Shown: positions 51,089 through 59,590 of the stretch, one piece after another
How positions within the stretch are numbered: the first letter of the stretch is position 1
How the letters are laid out: every line of letters begins with the position of its first letter
Assembly (NCBI RefSeq): GCF_018130695.1
Contig: NZ_JAFCJX010000005.1
Location: 1 to 64,000 of the forward strand
DNA length: 64,000 nt
From: Bradyrhizobium jicamae
GTDB lineage: Bacteria > Pseudomonadota > Alphaproteobacteria > Rhizobiales > Xanthobacteraceae
Direction: 5' to 3'
Position numbers and translations under genes: made by a program
Notes under the pieces: model-generated
Told to the model about the DNA's origin: nothing
Database searches by the model: none
Seen by the model: the letters and a program-made list of their open reading frames with translations, nothing else

Positions 51089-52441
51089 ATGGCCAACGCC
51101 TTCTTCTCCGATCTGCTGTCCACGATCTCCGAACGCGGGCGCAGCCTGCTCGGCCGCGCCGGCGCCACCAATGGCAAGCAGGACTCCTCCGAACTGCTCG
51201 AACTCTGCGAAGCGCTGCTGTCGGGACGCGGTGAAGCCTCCGCCACCGCGATGGCACGCGAGGTGCTCGACCGCTATCGCCACCTCGACGCCGACGGCCG
51301 CCTGTCGTTCTTCGCCGCCCTCGCCCGCGATTTCGGGCCCGACATGGCAAAGCTGTCGCAGGTGGTCGAGAGCTGGCGCACCCAATCCAATGGCGACGAC
51401 GCCAGCGACCTGCATTTCGCGTCGGAGCCGCGGCGGCAGGAGCTGATCCGCCGGCTCAACCGCGCACCGGGCGGCACCAGCGATCTGGTGGCGATGCGCT
51501 CCGATCTGCTTTCACTGATGAAGGGCAACAAGGACCTCGCCGCGCTCGACCGCGACGTGGTTCATCTGCTCTCATCCTGGTTCAACAGGGGATTTCTCGT
51601 GCTGCGCAGGATAGACTGGTCGTCGCCAGCCAATATTCTGGAAAAGATCATCCGATACGAGGCCGTGCACGAGATCCGCGACTGGAACGATCTGCGCCGC
51701 CGCATCGATCCGGTCGATCGCCGCTGCTATGCCTTCTTCCATCCCGCGCTGCCCGATGAGCCCCTGATCTTCGTCGAGGTCGCGCTGACGGAAGCGATCC
51801 CCGGCGCGATCGCGCCGCTGCTCGCCGAGGAGCGCGAGCCGGTGCCGATGGAGCGCGCCCGCACCGCGGTGTTCTACTCGATCTCCAACACCCAGCGCGG
51901 GCTCGGCGGCATCTCGTTCGGCAGCTTCCTGATCAAGCAGGTGGCCGAGGAGCTGCGCCGCGAATTGCCCAAGCTCGACAATTTCGTGACGTTGTCGCCG
52001 GTGCCGGGCTTCATGCAGTGGATCAAGGAGGCCGCCGACGTGCCGCTCTCCGACGACGACCGCAAGGTGCTGGAAATCCTCGACAGAGGTGGCTGGCCTG
52101 AGAACCCCGAGCTGACCGCGCAGCTGCGCGCCGTGCTGGAGCCGCTGGCCGCGCATTATTTCCTCAAGGCACGCACGTCGAAGGGCCGCATGATCGACTC
52201 CGTCGCCCGCTTCCATCTCGGCAACGGCGCGCGGCTGGAGCGGATCAACTGGCTCGGCGATCTCTCGCCGAAGGGTGTTCGCGAGTCCGCCGGCGTGATG
52301 GTCAACTACCTCTACCGCCTCGACGACATCGAGAAGAACCACGAGGCCTACGCCAACAATGGCGAGGTGATCGCCTCCAGCGCGGTGAAGAAGCTGATCA
52401 AGGGCGAAGGGCGCAGGCTGCTGGACATGCGGCTGTCGTAG
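51089..52441 (+). CDS. Malonyl-CoA decarboxylase
   Basis: 450 residues, the full family length. N-terminal helical domain (to about 170), then a GNAT-like catalytic domain: IFVEVALTEAIPG, TAVFYSISNTQRGLGGISFG with the conserved Ser264/Ser266 and the CoA loop, and SVARFHLGNGARLERINW with the catalytic His. Converts malonyl-CoA to acetyl-CoA and CO2. In rhizobia it usually belongs to a matABC cluster with malonyl-CoA synthetase and a malonate carrier; those genes are not in this window. Confidence 0.95.
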   Translation: MANAFFSDLLSTISERGRSLLGRAGATNGKQDSSELLELCEALLSGRGEASATAMAREVLDRYRHLDADGRLSFFAALARDFGPDMAKLSQVVESWRTQSNGDDASDLHFASEPRRQELIRRLNRAPGGTSDLVAMRSDLLSLMKGNKDLAALDRDVVHLLSSWFNRGFLVLRRIDWSSPANILEKIIRYEAVHEIRDWNDLRRRIDPVDRRCYAFFHPALPDEPLIFVEVALTEAIPGAIAPLLAEEREPVPMERARTAVFYSISNTQRGLGGISFGSFLIKQVAEELRRELPKLDNFVTLSPVPGFMQWIKEAADVPLSDDDRKVLEILDRGGWPENPELTAQLRAVLEPLAAHYFLKARTSKGRMIDSVARFHLGNGARLERINWLGDLSPKGVRESAGVMVNYLYRLDDIEKNHEAYANNGEVIASSAVKKLIKGEGRRLLDMRLS

Positions 52442-52506
52442 AGCCGTTCCGCGACAGACAACACCGGGTGCCGGCCACGCGGCGCCCGGTGCCCCATCTC
52501 ACGCCG

Positions 52507-54447
52507 TCACAAGATCAAATCCGCACTGTGAAGGGCGGCGACATTGACGTGGATGCGGATGTCCGGCGTCCCGTTGCCGTCGACGTCCCCTTCCAGCATG
52601 TTGTTGGCATAACGCAGCTGACCGGCGATATCGGTGAATGCAGCGTCTCCGATGAAGGTGAAATGCTGGGCGCCGGCGGTCTGCGTGTTGGCGTCGATCG
52701 CTGACAGATCGATGTGGTCACCCTGCGCGCTGGAGAAGTCCGTGATCTCGTCCGGACGACTTGGCATGCTGTCCTGTGTGGCCTTGAAGACGAAGGTGTC
52801 AGCACCGGCGCCGCCCGCCAGCACGTCTGCGCCCGCGCCGCCGTTCAGCGTGTCATTGCCCTGGTTACCCCAGAGATGGTCGTTGCCGTCGCCGCCATCC
52901 AACTCGTCGTTACCATCGCCGCCGGTCAGGTTGTCGTTACCCATCCCGCCAGCCAGGTGATTGGCGGTGGCGTCGCCGGTGAGCGCGTCCTTGAAGGCGC
53001 TGCCGACGACATTCTCGATCGAGTCGTAGGTATCTCCCTGGGCGTCGCCACCGCTGCCGGTATGGGTCGCCAGATCGACGGTCACGCCCGACGTGGAGTT
53101 TTGGTAAAGGACGGTATCGATCCCGCTGCCGCCGGCGAAGCTGTCGATGCCTGCTCCACCGAGGAACGTGTCGTTGTCGGCGTTGCCCCAGAGAAAATTG
53201 TGGCCGGTACCGCCGGAGAGGAAATCGTCGCCTCCGTGCCCCGTCAGCGCGTCGTTTCCGCCTGCGCCGAAGATCTCGTCGGCGCCCGCGCTGCCGAACA
53301 GCGCATCCTTGCCTTCGGTTCCGCTGATCGTGCCATCGAGCGTCAGCACCCTTCCATGAATGTCCTGATCGATGCCTTCGCTCGAGGTCCATGTCACGAA
53401 GATCTGTCCGTTGGGCAACTCGGTGACATGCGGCGCCGTTTCGCCGAGGCCCGTCGAGGTGTTGACGATAAATTCCGGACTGCTCATCGTGCCGTCGGCA
53501 TTCACGACCTGCGCATAGACGCCGTCACTGCTTCCGCTGTGTTGATCCCAAGTGACGACGGCGCGCCCGTCGGCGAGCGCCGTCACCGATGAATCGAACG
53601 ATGAGACGCCATTGCCACCGGCAGGACTGATCAGGAAGTCCTGGCCCAAGGCCGTGCCGTGAGCATCGAACATCCGTCCCTCGATTGCGTTGCCGGAACT
53701 CCAGGTCACCAGCACATTATCATTGGCGAGGGCTGTGACCTGCGATCCCAGCTGATCGGTCGCGTCGCTCGAGCTGATCTTGAAGTCGGCTGTATTCGCG
53801 GTGCCGTCGGGGTTGAGGATACGGCCAACGAGCACGTTGGCGCTCTGACCTTGCGAGGAGACCCATGTCACGAAGGCGTCACCATCGTGCATCGCCGCGA
53901 CTGCGGGCTGGAACTGCTGCCCGGAGACGGCGCCGTTGATGGTGAACTCCGATCCCAGCGGTTGTCCGCCGGCATCGACGAAATGGCCGACGATATCGGA
54001 CGGACTGCCTGCGCCGGAGGTGAAGGCCGTCGAAGCCACCAGCGTTTCACCGTCGGCCAATGTCGCGGCGGCCGCCGTGACTTCGTTGGATCCGGAGTTG
54101 AGGATGAATTCGGACCCGACGGTGCCGTCGGAATCGACGACGCGCGCATGGATGTCGCTGATCCCCCCGATCAGATCGGTCGACGACCAGGCGACCAGCA
54201 CATTGCCGTCCGGCAACGTCGTCAGCGAGACCTGGTTCTGCTCCTCTCCTCTCGTATTGATAGTGAAATCAGGTGATCCGACCGATCCGTCGGGATTCAG
54301 GATGCGGACGCGGACCTCGGTGGGGAAGTCGCCGCCTTCGGCCGAGAGCCAGGCAGCAAGGATACGTCCGTCGCCGAACACGGCTTGCGTGGAATCGAGC
54401 TGATCGTTGGCCGTGGTGGAGTTGATGAGATATTCTTGGTCGCTCAT
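52507..54447 (-). CDS. RTX calcium-binding protein with seven N-terminal repeats
   Basis: 646 residues, no signal peptide, as for type I secreted proteins. Residues about 13-371 hold seven repeats of 51-55 residues, each with a strand like LxDGxxLVxWxS (Trp at 33, 87, 195, 249, 300, 353; the third has Ser140) and an E-F-x-x-N end; seven such units suggest a beta-propeller. Residues 385-445 and 495-552 are GGxGxDxLx RTX nonapeptides that bind Ca2+. The end (TFVFKATQDSMPSRPDEITD, then FSSAQGDHIDLSAIDA) matches the secretion-signal region of serralysin-type proteins. No transporter genes in the window. GAGGAAG precedes ATG. Confidence 0.92.
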   Translation of the reverse strand: MSDQEYLINSTTANDQLDSTQAVFGDGRILAAWLSAEGGDFPTEVRVRILNPDGSVGSPDFTINTRGEEQNQVSLTTLPDGNVLVAWSSTDLIGGISDIHARVVDSDGTVGSEFILNSGSNEVTAAAATLADGETLVASTAFTSGAGSPSDIVGHFVDAGGQPLGSEFTINGAVSGQQFQPAVAAMHDGDAFVTWVSSQGQSANVLVGRILNPDGTANTADFKISSSDATDQLGSQVTALANDNVLVTWSSGNAIEGRMFDAHGTALGQDFLISPAGGNGVSSFDSSVTALADGRAVVTWDQHSGSSDGVYAQVVNADGTMSSPEFIVNTSTGLGETAPHVTELPNGQIFVTWTSSEGIDQDIHGRVLTLDGTISGTEGKDALFGSAGADEIFGAGGNDALTGHGGDDFLSGGTGHNFLWGNADNDTFLGGAGIDSFAGGSGIDTVLYQNSTSGVTVDLATHTGSGGDAQGDTYDSIENVVGSAFKDALTGDATANHLAGGMGNDNLTGGDGNDELDGGDGNDHLWGNQGNDTLNGGAGADVLAGGAGADTFVFKATQDSMPSRPDEITDFSSAQGDHIDLSAIDANTQTAGAQHFTFIGDAAFTDIAGQLRYANNMLEGDVDGNGTPDIRIHVNVAALHSADLIL

Positions 54448-54678
54448 TATCGCGCTTCCTCATTGTTCTTCTATGTCGACGGGCACCGCGTCGACTTGTT
54501 GAGATGCGTGCGGTCGCAAAGGCGGGAGCGCCGGTCCAGTTCGGCGGCCTTCAAATGTGCGGGGATCAGGAGCGCGGGGGTGCTGTCGCGTCGATGCTGG
54601 GCGAGATTGTCCGCGGTCGAGCAGAGGTTGATCCGCGATTCAGTCGAATGTTTGACTCGACGCTTTCTTGTTCATGTT

Positions 54679-54714
54679 TGACGCGCAGTTCCGTTGCAAC
54701 GGAACTGCGCGTCA
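54679..54714. other. Perfect 36-base palindrome
   Basis: TGACGCGCAGTTCCGTTG (54679-54696) is followed directly by its exact reverse complement (54697-54714), with no loop or mismatch. No T run follows. It lies between the DUF2157-like gene end and the RTX gene start. Could be a binding site of a dimeric protein or a cruciform-forming element. Confidence 0.75.
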
Positions 54715-54746
54715 GATTTGCTGGCGTGCGCGTCGATTCGATTCAA

Positions 54747-55793
54747 TCAATGCGAAGACCGAAACCGCAGCACACTCGCGGGCAGCTGCGCGGACAGCCA
54801 GGACGCAATGGCGCGCTCGTGGCGGTGATAGAGCAGGCCAGCCGCGATCATGGCGATGCCGATCAGCGACAGCGCGAACGGAAACATCAGCGAGTCCTTG
54901 AACACGACGTCGGCGAGATGGCCGAGATAACCGACAATGCCGAACGTGCCGAACAACGCATAGGCGCGCCGCATCAGGATCACCGCGAGAGCCAGCAGGC
55001 CGACATTGAACAGGCAGTAGAGCGCCTTGCCGAGCTCGCTCGCGCCTTCGGTGGCGGAGATGCCGCCCCAGAACGCCATCAGGCCGAACAGATGCAGCCA
55101 GAACGCAAAGTCACCGTTGCGGCTGCGATAGTCGGTGGTCCAGGCGATCGCGAGGATCGCAAGCCCGAACCAGATCGACACCTTGCGCTGCATCTCGAAA
55201 TCGGAATGCTCGGCATTGAAAACCCACGGCGCGAGATCCATCGACATGAACCACAGCGCGAACGCGATGATCGCGACGATGAAGGGGAAGCGGAAGAAGC
55301 GCAGCGCGATGGTGCCGGCCACGACGGCGGCGACCTCCATGAAGATCCAGCTGCCCTTGATCCAGACATAGAAGTCGTGGACCGTGCCGGGCTTGCCGAA
55401 CTTGCCCCACCAGCCGAGCTGTTCCTGAACGCCGTAAACCGCGAGCGGCGCCATCGACACCGCGACCGCGATCAAGAGGCCGCCGGGCACGTGCAGGTTC
55501 TTGCGGTGCCAGAGATGATGGCCGGCAAACGCGAACGCGCCGGCATAGGCCAGGGCGCAGGCAACGAGCGCGCCGCCACCCATCTGCGCAAACGCGAGCG
55601 TCGAGAACAGGCCCATCGCGCCGATCACGATCAGCGCGCCGGCGTACCAGAGCAGATGCGCGGCATCGAACTTCGCCCGTGGCGCAGTGCCAGCGGCCGA
55701 GGCCTGCAGGAAGGCCAGCAGCCGCTGCAGGTCGGTGGCGCTGATCACGCCGGCACTCTCGGCCGAACGAAGATCACCTTCTGAATATCGCAT
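54747..55793 (-). CDS. DUF2157-like multi-span membrane protein
   Basis: 348 residues. A short cytoplasmic N-terminal helix pair (EGDLRSAESAGVISATDLQRLLAFL) precedes at least eight membrane helices starting at about residue 47 (LLWYAGALIVIGAMGLFSTLAF). The N-terminal sequence followed by the Y-A-G-A helix is typical of DUF2157 proteins. Function unknown. GGAGAGG precedes the ATG. A 7-3-7 palindrome lies about 107 bases upstream at 55900-55916. Confidence 0.8.
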   Translation of the reverse strand: MRYSEGDLRSAESAGVISATDLQRLLAFLQASAAGTAPRAKFDAAHLLWYAGALIVIGAMGLFSTLAFAQMGGGALVACALAYAGAFAFAGHHLWHRKNLHVPGGLLIAVAVSMAPLAVYGVQEQLGWWGKFGKPGTVHDFYVWIKGSWIFMEVAAVVAGTIALRFFRFPFIVAIIAFALWFMSMDLAPWVFNAEHSDFEMQRKVSIWFGLAILAIAWTTDYRSRNGDFAFWLHLFGLMAFWGGISATEGASELGKALYCLFNVGLLALAVILMRRAYALFGTFGIVGYLGHLADVVFKDSLMFPFALSLIGIAMIAAGLLYHRHERAIASWLSAQLPASVLRFRSSH

Positions 55794-55899
55794 CTCTCAA
55801 GCCTCTCCGCTGCCATGCGGCCACGCGCGCCCACGCCCTCAGGGCGTGGCGGGCGTCGGGCCGCCATTGTGGTGGTATCTACCGGTGAGTATGTTCACT

Positions 55900-55916
55900 C
55901 TTGAACGACGTTCAAG
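55900..55916. promoter_or_regulatory. Palindrome upstream of DUF2157-like gene
   Basis: CTTGAAC-GAC-GTTCAAG is a perfect 7-3-7 dyad, with an additional ACTTGAG half-like site shortly after (near 55920). A candidate operator for TetR- or MarR-type repressors. The controlled gene would be the DUF2157-like one at 54747-55793. Confidence 0.45.
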
Positions 55917-56028
55917 ACAAACTTGAGCATCGCTCACACGATTTCGTGAGATGTTTAGATGGAACACCGCCCCCGCTCAGGCGAAGCCGTGTTCACGCGC
56001 AGAAGTCAGGAAGGCACAAGCGGTTGGG

Positions 56029-56134
56029 TTCCCTCCCCCCTTGCGGGGGAGGGTTAGGGAGAGGGGTAAGCCGCGCAGGCGGTGTTTGTGGCTTACCCCT
56101 CTCTCCAACTCTCCCCCGCAAGGGGGGAGAGAGC
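56029..56134. repeat. Palindromic repeat (copy 5 of family R4, CCCTCCCCCC subtype)
   Basis: TTCCCTCCCCCCTTGCGGGG and GGAGGGTTAGGGAGAGGGGT are nearly identical to 32470-32509; the right arm is CCCCGCAAGGGGGGAGAGAG. Located between serA and the DUF2157-like gene. No gene in 55794-56190. Confidence 0.82.
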
Positions 56135-56190
56135 CCTACCGCCTTCCGCGTGGCCTGAAGCAAGATCGGCGGCGTGAGACCTGGCTAGGC

Positions 56191-57456
56191 TCAGGCCTTG
56201 TATTCGTACAGCAGCCGGGCGCGGATGGTGCCCTCCAGGGCCCGGATGTCCGCCAGCACGCGCTGGCTGTCGGCGGCGGAGGCATCGGCGTCCAGAACCA
56301 CGTAGCCGACCTCGTGGTCGGTCTCGTAGTACTGCGCGGCGATGTTGACGGCGTGGCGGGCGAGCACTTCGTTCAGGCGGCCGAGCATGCCCGGCAGATT
56401 GCGCTGGACCTGGATGAAGCGCGTGCCGGTCGGACGCGACGGCAGCTGGACCTGGGGGAAATTGACCGCGCCCATGGTCGAGCCGGAATCGCTGTAGTCG
56501 ACCAGCTTGCGCGCGACTTCGGCGCCGATCCGTTCCTGCGCCTCTTCGGTCGACCCTCCAATGTGCGGGGTGAGGATGACGTTCTCCAGCCCCTGCAGCG
56601 GCGAGACGAAGCGATCCGCGTTCGAGCGCGGCTCGACCGGGAAGACGTCGACCGCGGCACCACGCAGCCTGCCCTCGCGCAGCGCGTCGGCGAGCGCGTC
56701 GAGGTCGACCACCGAGCCGCGGCTGTTGTTGATGAAATAGGCGCCCGGCTTGATCGCCGCGATCTCCTCGCGCCCGATCATGCCATGCGTCGAGGGCGTT
56801 TCCGGCACATGCAGCGACACCACGTCGCTTTGCGCCAAGAGCTCCTGCAGGCTCGCGGTCGGCTCGGTGTTGCCATGGCGAAGCTTGTCGGTGTGATCGT
56901 AGAAGATCACCCGCATGCCCAGCGCTTCGGCGAGGTTGGAGAGCTGTGAGCCGATATTGCCGTAGCCGATGATGCCGAGCGTCTTGCCCCGCACCTCGTA
57001 GCTGTCGTTGGCGGACTTGTCCCAGCGGCCCTCATGCGCGGCGTTGGAACGGCCGACGATCCGGCGCAGCAAGAACACGATCTCGCCGATCACCAGTTCC
57101 GCGACGCTGCGCGTGTTGGAGAACGGCGCGTTGAACACGGGAATGCCGCTGCGGCGCGCGGCATCGAGATCGACCTGGTTGGTGCCGACGCTGAAGCAAC
57201 CGATCGCGATCAGCCGGTCCGCAGCCTCGAGCACGTCGGGCGTGATCTGCGTGCGCGAGCGGATGCCGAGGATATGCACGCCCTTGACGGCCTCCTTGAG
57301 CGCATCGCCCTCCAGCGCCTTGGACAGGCGCGTCATGTTGGAATAGCCCGCCGTCTCGATCAGCTGCGCGGCGCTGTCGTTGACCCCTTCGAGGAGCAAG
57401 ACCCGAATCTTGTCCTTCGAGAGCGAGAGTTGGGGAAGCGGAAGATTTTTGGCCAA
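56191..57456 (-). CDS. serA: Phosphoglycerate dehydrogenase
   Basis: 421 residues from TTG 57456 (GAAGGA nine bases upstream; a further TTG at 57498 lacks such a site). E. coli-type SerA with one C-terminal ACT domain. NAD site IIGYGNIGSQLSNLAEALGM, catalytic Arg in NNSRGSVVD, Glu in VFPVEPRS and His in LTPHIGGSTEEAQ. The ACT domain (about 350-421) contains RNLPGMLGRLNEVLARHAVN and would bind serine for feedback inhibition. First step of serine synthesis from 3-phosphoglycerate. Confidence 0.95.
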   Translation of the reverse strand: MAKNLPLPQLSLSKDKIRVLLLEGVNDSAAQLIETAGYSNMTRLSKALEGDALKEAVKGVHILGIRSRTQITPDVLEAADRLIAIGCFSVGTNQVDLDAARRSGIPVFNAPFSNTRSVAELVIGEIVFLLRRIVGRSNAAHEGRWDKSANDSYEVRGKTLGIIGYGNIGSQLSNLAEALGMRVIFYDHTDKLRHGNTEPTASLQELLAQSDVVSLHVPETPSTHGMIGREEIAAIKPGAYFINNSRGSVVDLDALADALREGRLRGAAVDVFPVEPRSNADRFVSPLQGLENVILTPHIGGSTEEAQERIGAEVARKLVDYSDSGSTMGAVNFPQVQLPSRPTGTRFIQVQRNLPGMLGRLNEVLARHAVNIAAQYYETDHEVGYVVLDADASAADSQRVLADIRALEGTIRARLLYEYKA

Positions 57457-57523
57457 GGCTCGGCGTCCTTCAGAGGGCGATGAGCGGTGGGCTACCAAAA
57501 GATGTCCGGCCTGCCAATCGTCC

Positions 57524-58693
57524 TTATTCGGCCAGCGCCTTCATTTCCTTGTAGAGATCGGATTTGCCCTCGAAACCGATGCCCGGCAGGTCCGGCATCA
57601 CGATATGGCCGGCCTCGACGCTCACGCCGTCGGGGAAACCGCCGTAGGGCTGGAACAGGTCGGGATAGCTCTCATTGCCGCCGAGGCCTAAGCCGGCGGC
57701 GATGTTGAGCGACATCTGGTGGCCGCCATGCGGGATGCAGCGGCTCGTCGACCAGCCGTGGGTCTTCAACACCTCCAGCGTGCGCTGATATTCGCAGAGG
57801 CCGTAGGACAGCGCGCAGTCGAATTGCAGCCAGTCGCGATCCGGCCGCATGCCGCCATAGCGGATCAGGTTCTTCGCGTCCTGGTGGCTGAACAGATTCT
57901 CGCCGGTCGCCATCGCCCCCGGATAGAACTCGGCGAGCGCGGCCTGCAGCGCATAGTCGAGGGGATCGCCGGCCTCCTCGTACCAGAACAGCGGATACTC
58001 TCGCAGCATCTTGGCGTAGGCGATCGCGGTCTCCAGGTCGAAGCGGCCATTGGCGTCGACGGCGAGCTGCGCGTTGCTGCCGATCTCCTTCAGCACCGCC
58101 TCGATGCGCTCGCGGTCCTCCGCGATCGGTGCGCCGCCGATCTTCATCTTCACGACGTTGTAGCCGCGATCGAGATAGCCGCGCATCTCCTTGCGCAGCG
58201 CGCCGAGATCCTTGCCGGGATAATAATAGCCGCCGGCGGCATAGACGAAGACGCGCGGATTGGCGGTGACGCCGTGACGTTCGGCGAGCAGCCGGAACAG
58301 CGGCTTGCCGGCGATCTTCGCCACCGCATCCCACACCGCCATGTCGATGGTGCCGACCGCGACCGAGCGCTCGCCATGGCCGCCCGGCTTCTCGTTCGAC
58401 ATCAGCGTCGACCAGACCTTGTCCGGATCGAGATTGTCGCCGGCCGCGTTCAGCAGTGACTTCGGATCGGCTTCCGTCAGCCGCGCCGCGAAGCGCTCGC
58501 GGATCAGACCGCCCTGGCCATAGCGGCCGTTGGAATTGAAGCCATAGCCGACAACCCGCTTGCCGTCGCGCACCACGTCGGTGACCACGGCAACCAGGCT
58601 CGAGGTCATCTTGGTGAAGTCGATATAGGCGTTGCGGATCGGCGAGGAGATCGGTTTTGTCACCTCGCGGACGTCAACGATGCGGACGGACAT
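57524..58693 (-). CDS. tarD: D-tartrate dehydratase (enolase superfamily)
   Basis: 389 residues, the length of the characterised B. japonicum D-tartrate dehydratase. Catalytic residues fall at exactly the expected positions: Lys184 in KMK (182-184) and His322 (IPHGGHQ); metal ligands Asp213 (VDAN), Glu239 (YEE) and Glu265 (TGEN); Asp292 partners the His. Converts D-tartrate to oxaloacetate and water. Upstream on the same strand is the amidase-peroxidase-DUF3297 unit, with a repeat at 58730-58814 in the gap. Confidence 0.93.
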   Translation of the reverse strand: MSVRIVDVREVTKPISSPIRNAYIDFTKMTSSLVAVVTDVVRDGKRVVGYGFNSNGRYGQGGLIRERFAARLTEADPKSLLNAAGDNLDPDKVWSTLMSNEKPGGHGERSVAVGTIDMAVWDAVAKIAGKPLFRLLAERHGVTANPRVFVYAAGGYYYPGKDLGALRKEMRGYLDRGYNVVKMKIGGAPIAEDRERIEAVLKEIGSNAQLAVDANGRFDLETAIAYAKMLREYPLFWYEEAGDPLDYALQAALAEFYPGAMATGENLFSHQDAKNLIRYGGMRPDRDWLQFDCALSYGLCEYQRTLEVLKTHGWSTSRCIPHGGHQMSLNIAAGLGLGGNESYPDLFQPYGGFPDGVSVEAGHIVMPDLPGIGFEGKSDLYKEMKALAE

Positions 58694-58729
58694 GGTGTGC
58701 TCTTTCGGTTAAGGCCGCCGCTCCCTCCC

Positions 58730-58814
58730 CGTCATTGCGAGCGAAGCGAAGCATTCCATCCTTGCGCTTGCGGAGACATGGATTGCTTCGTCGCTTTGCT
58801 CCTCGCAATGACGG
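58730..58814. repeat. Complete inverted repeat CGTCATTGCGAG...CTCGCAATGACG
   Basis: Left arm CCGTCATTGCGAGCGAAGCGAAGC and right arm GCTTCGTCGCTTTGCTCCTCGC plus AATGACGG form a long imperfect hairpin. A half copy lies at 30661-30697. Between tarD and the DUF3297 gene; may separate their transcripts. Confidence 0.82.
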
Positions 58815-58841
58815 TGTGTGTTGCGCCGACGGCGCGCTTCA

Positions 58842-59108
58842 TCAGGCCTTCTTGTCGCGGAAATACGGCTCGACGGTGCCGTGCACCTTCAGCGTCAGCG
58901 GATTGCCGTGACGATCCTTGGCATTCCCCGCGGTGACGCGCACCCAGCCTTCGCTGATGCAGTACTCCTCGACATTGGTCTTCTCGGCGCCCTTGAAGCG
59001 GATGCCGACGTCGCGCGAGAGGATCGCCTCGTTGTAGTACGGGCTGTTCGGGTCGATCGAAAGCCGATCGGGAAACTGGTCGTTGGTGGTGTCGTGATTG
59101 TCGCTCAT
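58842..59108 (-). CDS. DUF3297 family protein
   Basis: 88 residues with the family pattern: FPDRLSIDPNSPYYNEAILSRD, VGIRFKGAEKTNVEEYCISEGW, VRVTAGNAKDRHGNPLTLKVHG. Small soluble protein of unknown function, often beside peroxidase genes. Its ATG overlaps the stop of the glutathione peroxidase gene by four bases (59105-59108), so translation is coupled. Confidence 0.9.
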   Translation of the reverse strand: MSDNHDTTNDQFPDRLSIDPNSPYYNEAILSRDVGIRFKGAEKTNVEEYCISEGWVRVTAGNAKDRHGNPLTLKVHGTVEPYFRDKKA

Positions 59109-59581
59109 AGCAGGGCCTCAATGTCTCGTCTCAATCCTTCGGGCCGGGCAGTCGGCGCATGCCGCGCCACCACCTTGCCGGCGCGGTCGACCAGGAATTT
59201 GGTGAAATTCCATTTGATCGACGACCCCAGCAGGCCCGCTCTCTCGCGCTTCAGATACTCATACAGCGGATGCGCATCGCTGCCGTTGACGTCGATCTTG
59301 GCGAACATCGGAAACGTCACGGCGTAATTGGTCTCGCAGAACTGCGCGATCTGCGCGGCAGTGCCCGGCTCCTGCGCGCCGAACTGGTTGCAGGGAAAGC
59401 CGAGCACGGCAAAGCCGCGCGGCGCGAGATCCGCGTGCAGCTCCTGCAGCCCCTTGTATTGCGGCGTGAACCCGCAGGCGCTGGCAGTGTTGACGATCAA
59501 GAGCACCTGACCCTCGAACCGCTGCAGCGGCACGTCGTCGCCGGCCAGCGACTTGGCCGTGAAATCATAGACGCTCGGCAT
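59105..59581 (-). CDS. Glutathione peroxidase family protein
   Basis: 158 residues. Peroxidatic Cys36 in NTASACGFTPQY, Gln70 in FPCNQFGAQEPG, and Trp/Asn in IKWNFTKFLVD complete the catalytic tetrad; Cys instead of Sec, as usual in bacteria. A second Cys (Cys82, FCETNY) may be the resolving residue, implying thioredoxin as reductant. Reduces H2O2 and organic hydroperoxides. GAGG before ATG. The amidase gene ends nine bases upstream and DUF3297 overlaps downstream. Confidence 0.93.
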   Translation of the reverse strand: MPSVYDFTAKSLAGDDVPLQRFEGQVLLIVNTASACGFTPQYKGLQELHADLAPRGFAVLGFPCNQFGAQEPGTAAQIAQFCETNYAVTFPMFAKIDVNGSDAHPLYEYLKRERAGLLGSSIKWNFTKFLVDRAGKVVARHAPTARPEGLRRDIEALL

Positions 59582-59590
59582 CTGTCCTCT

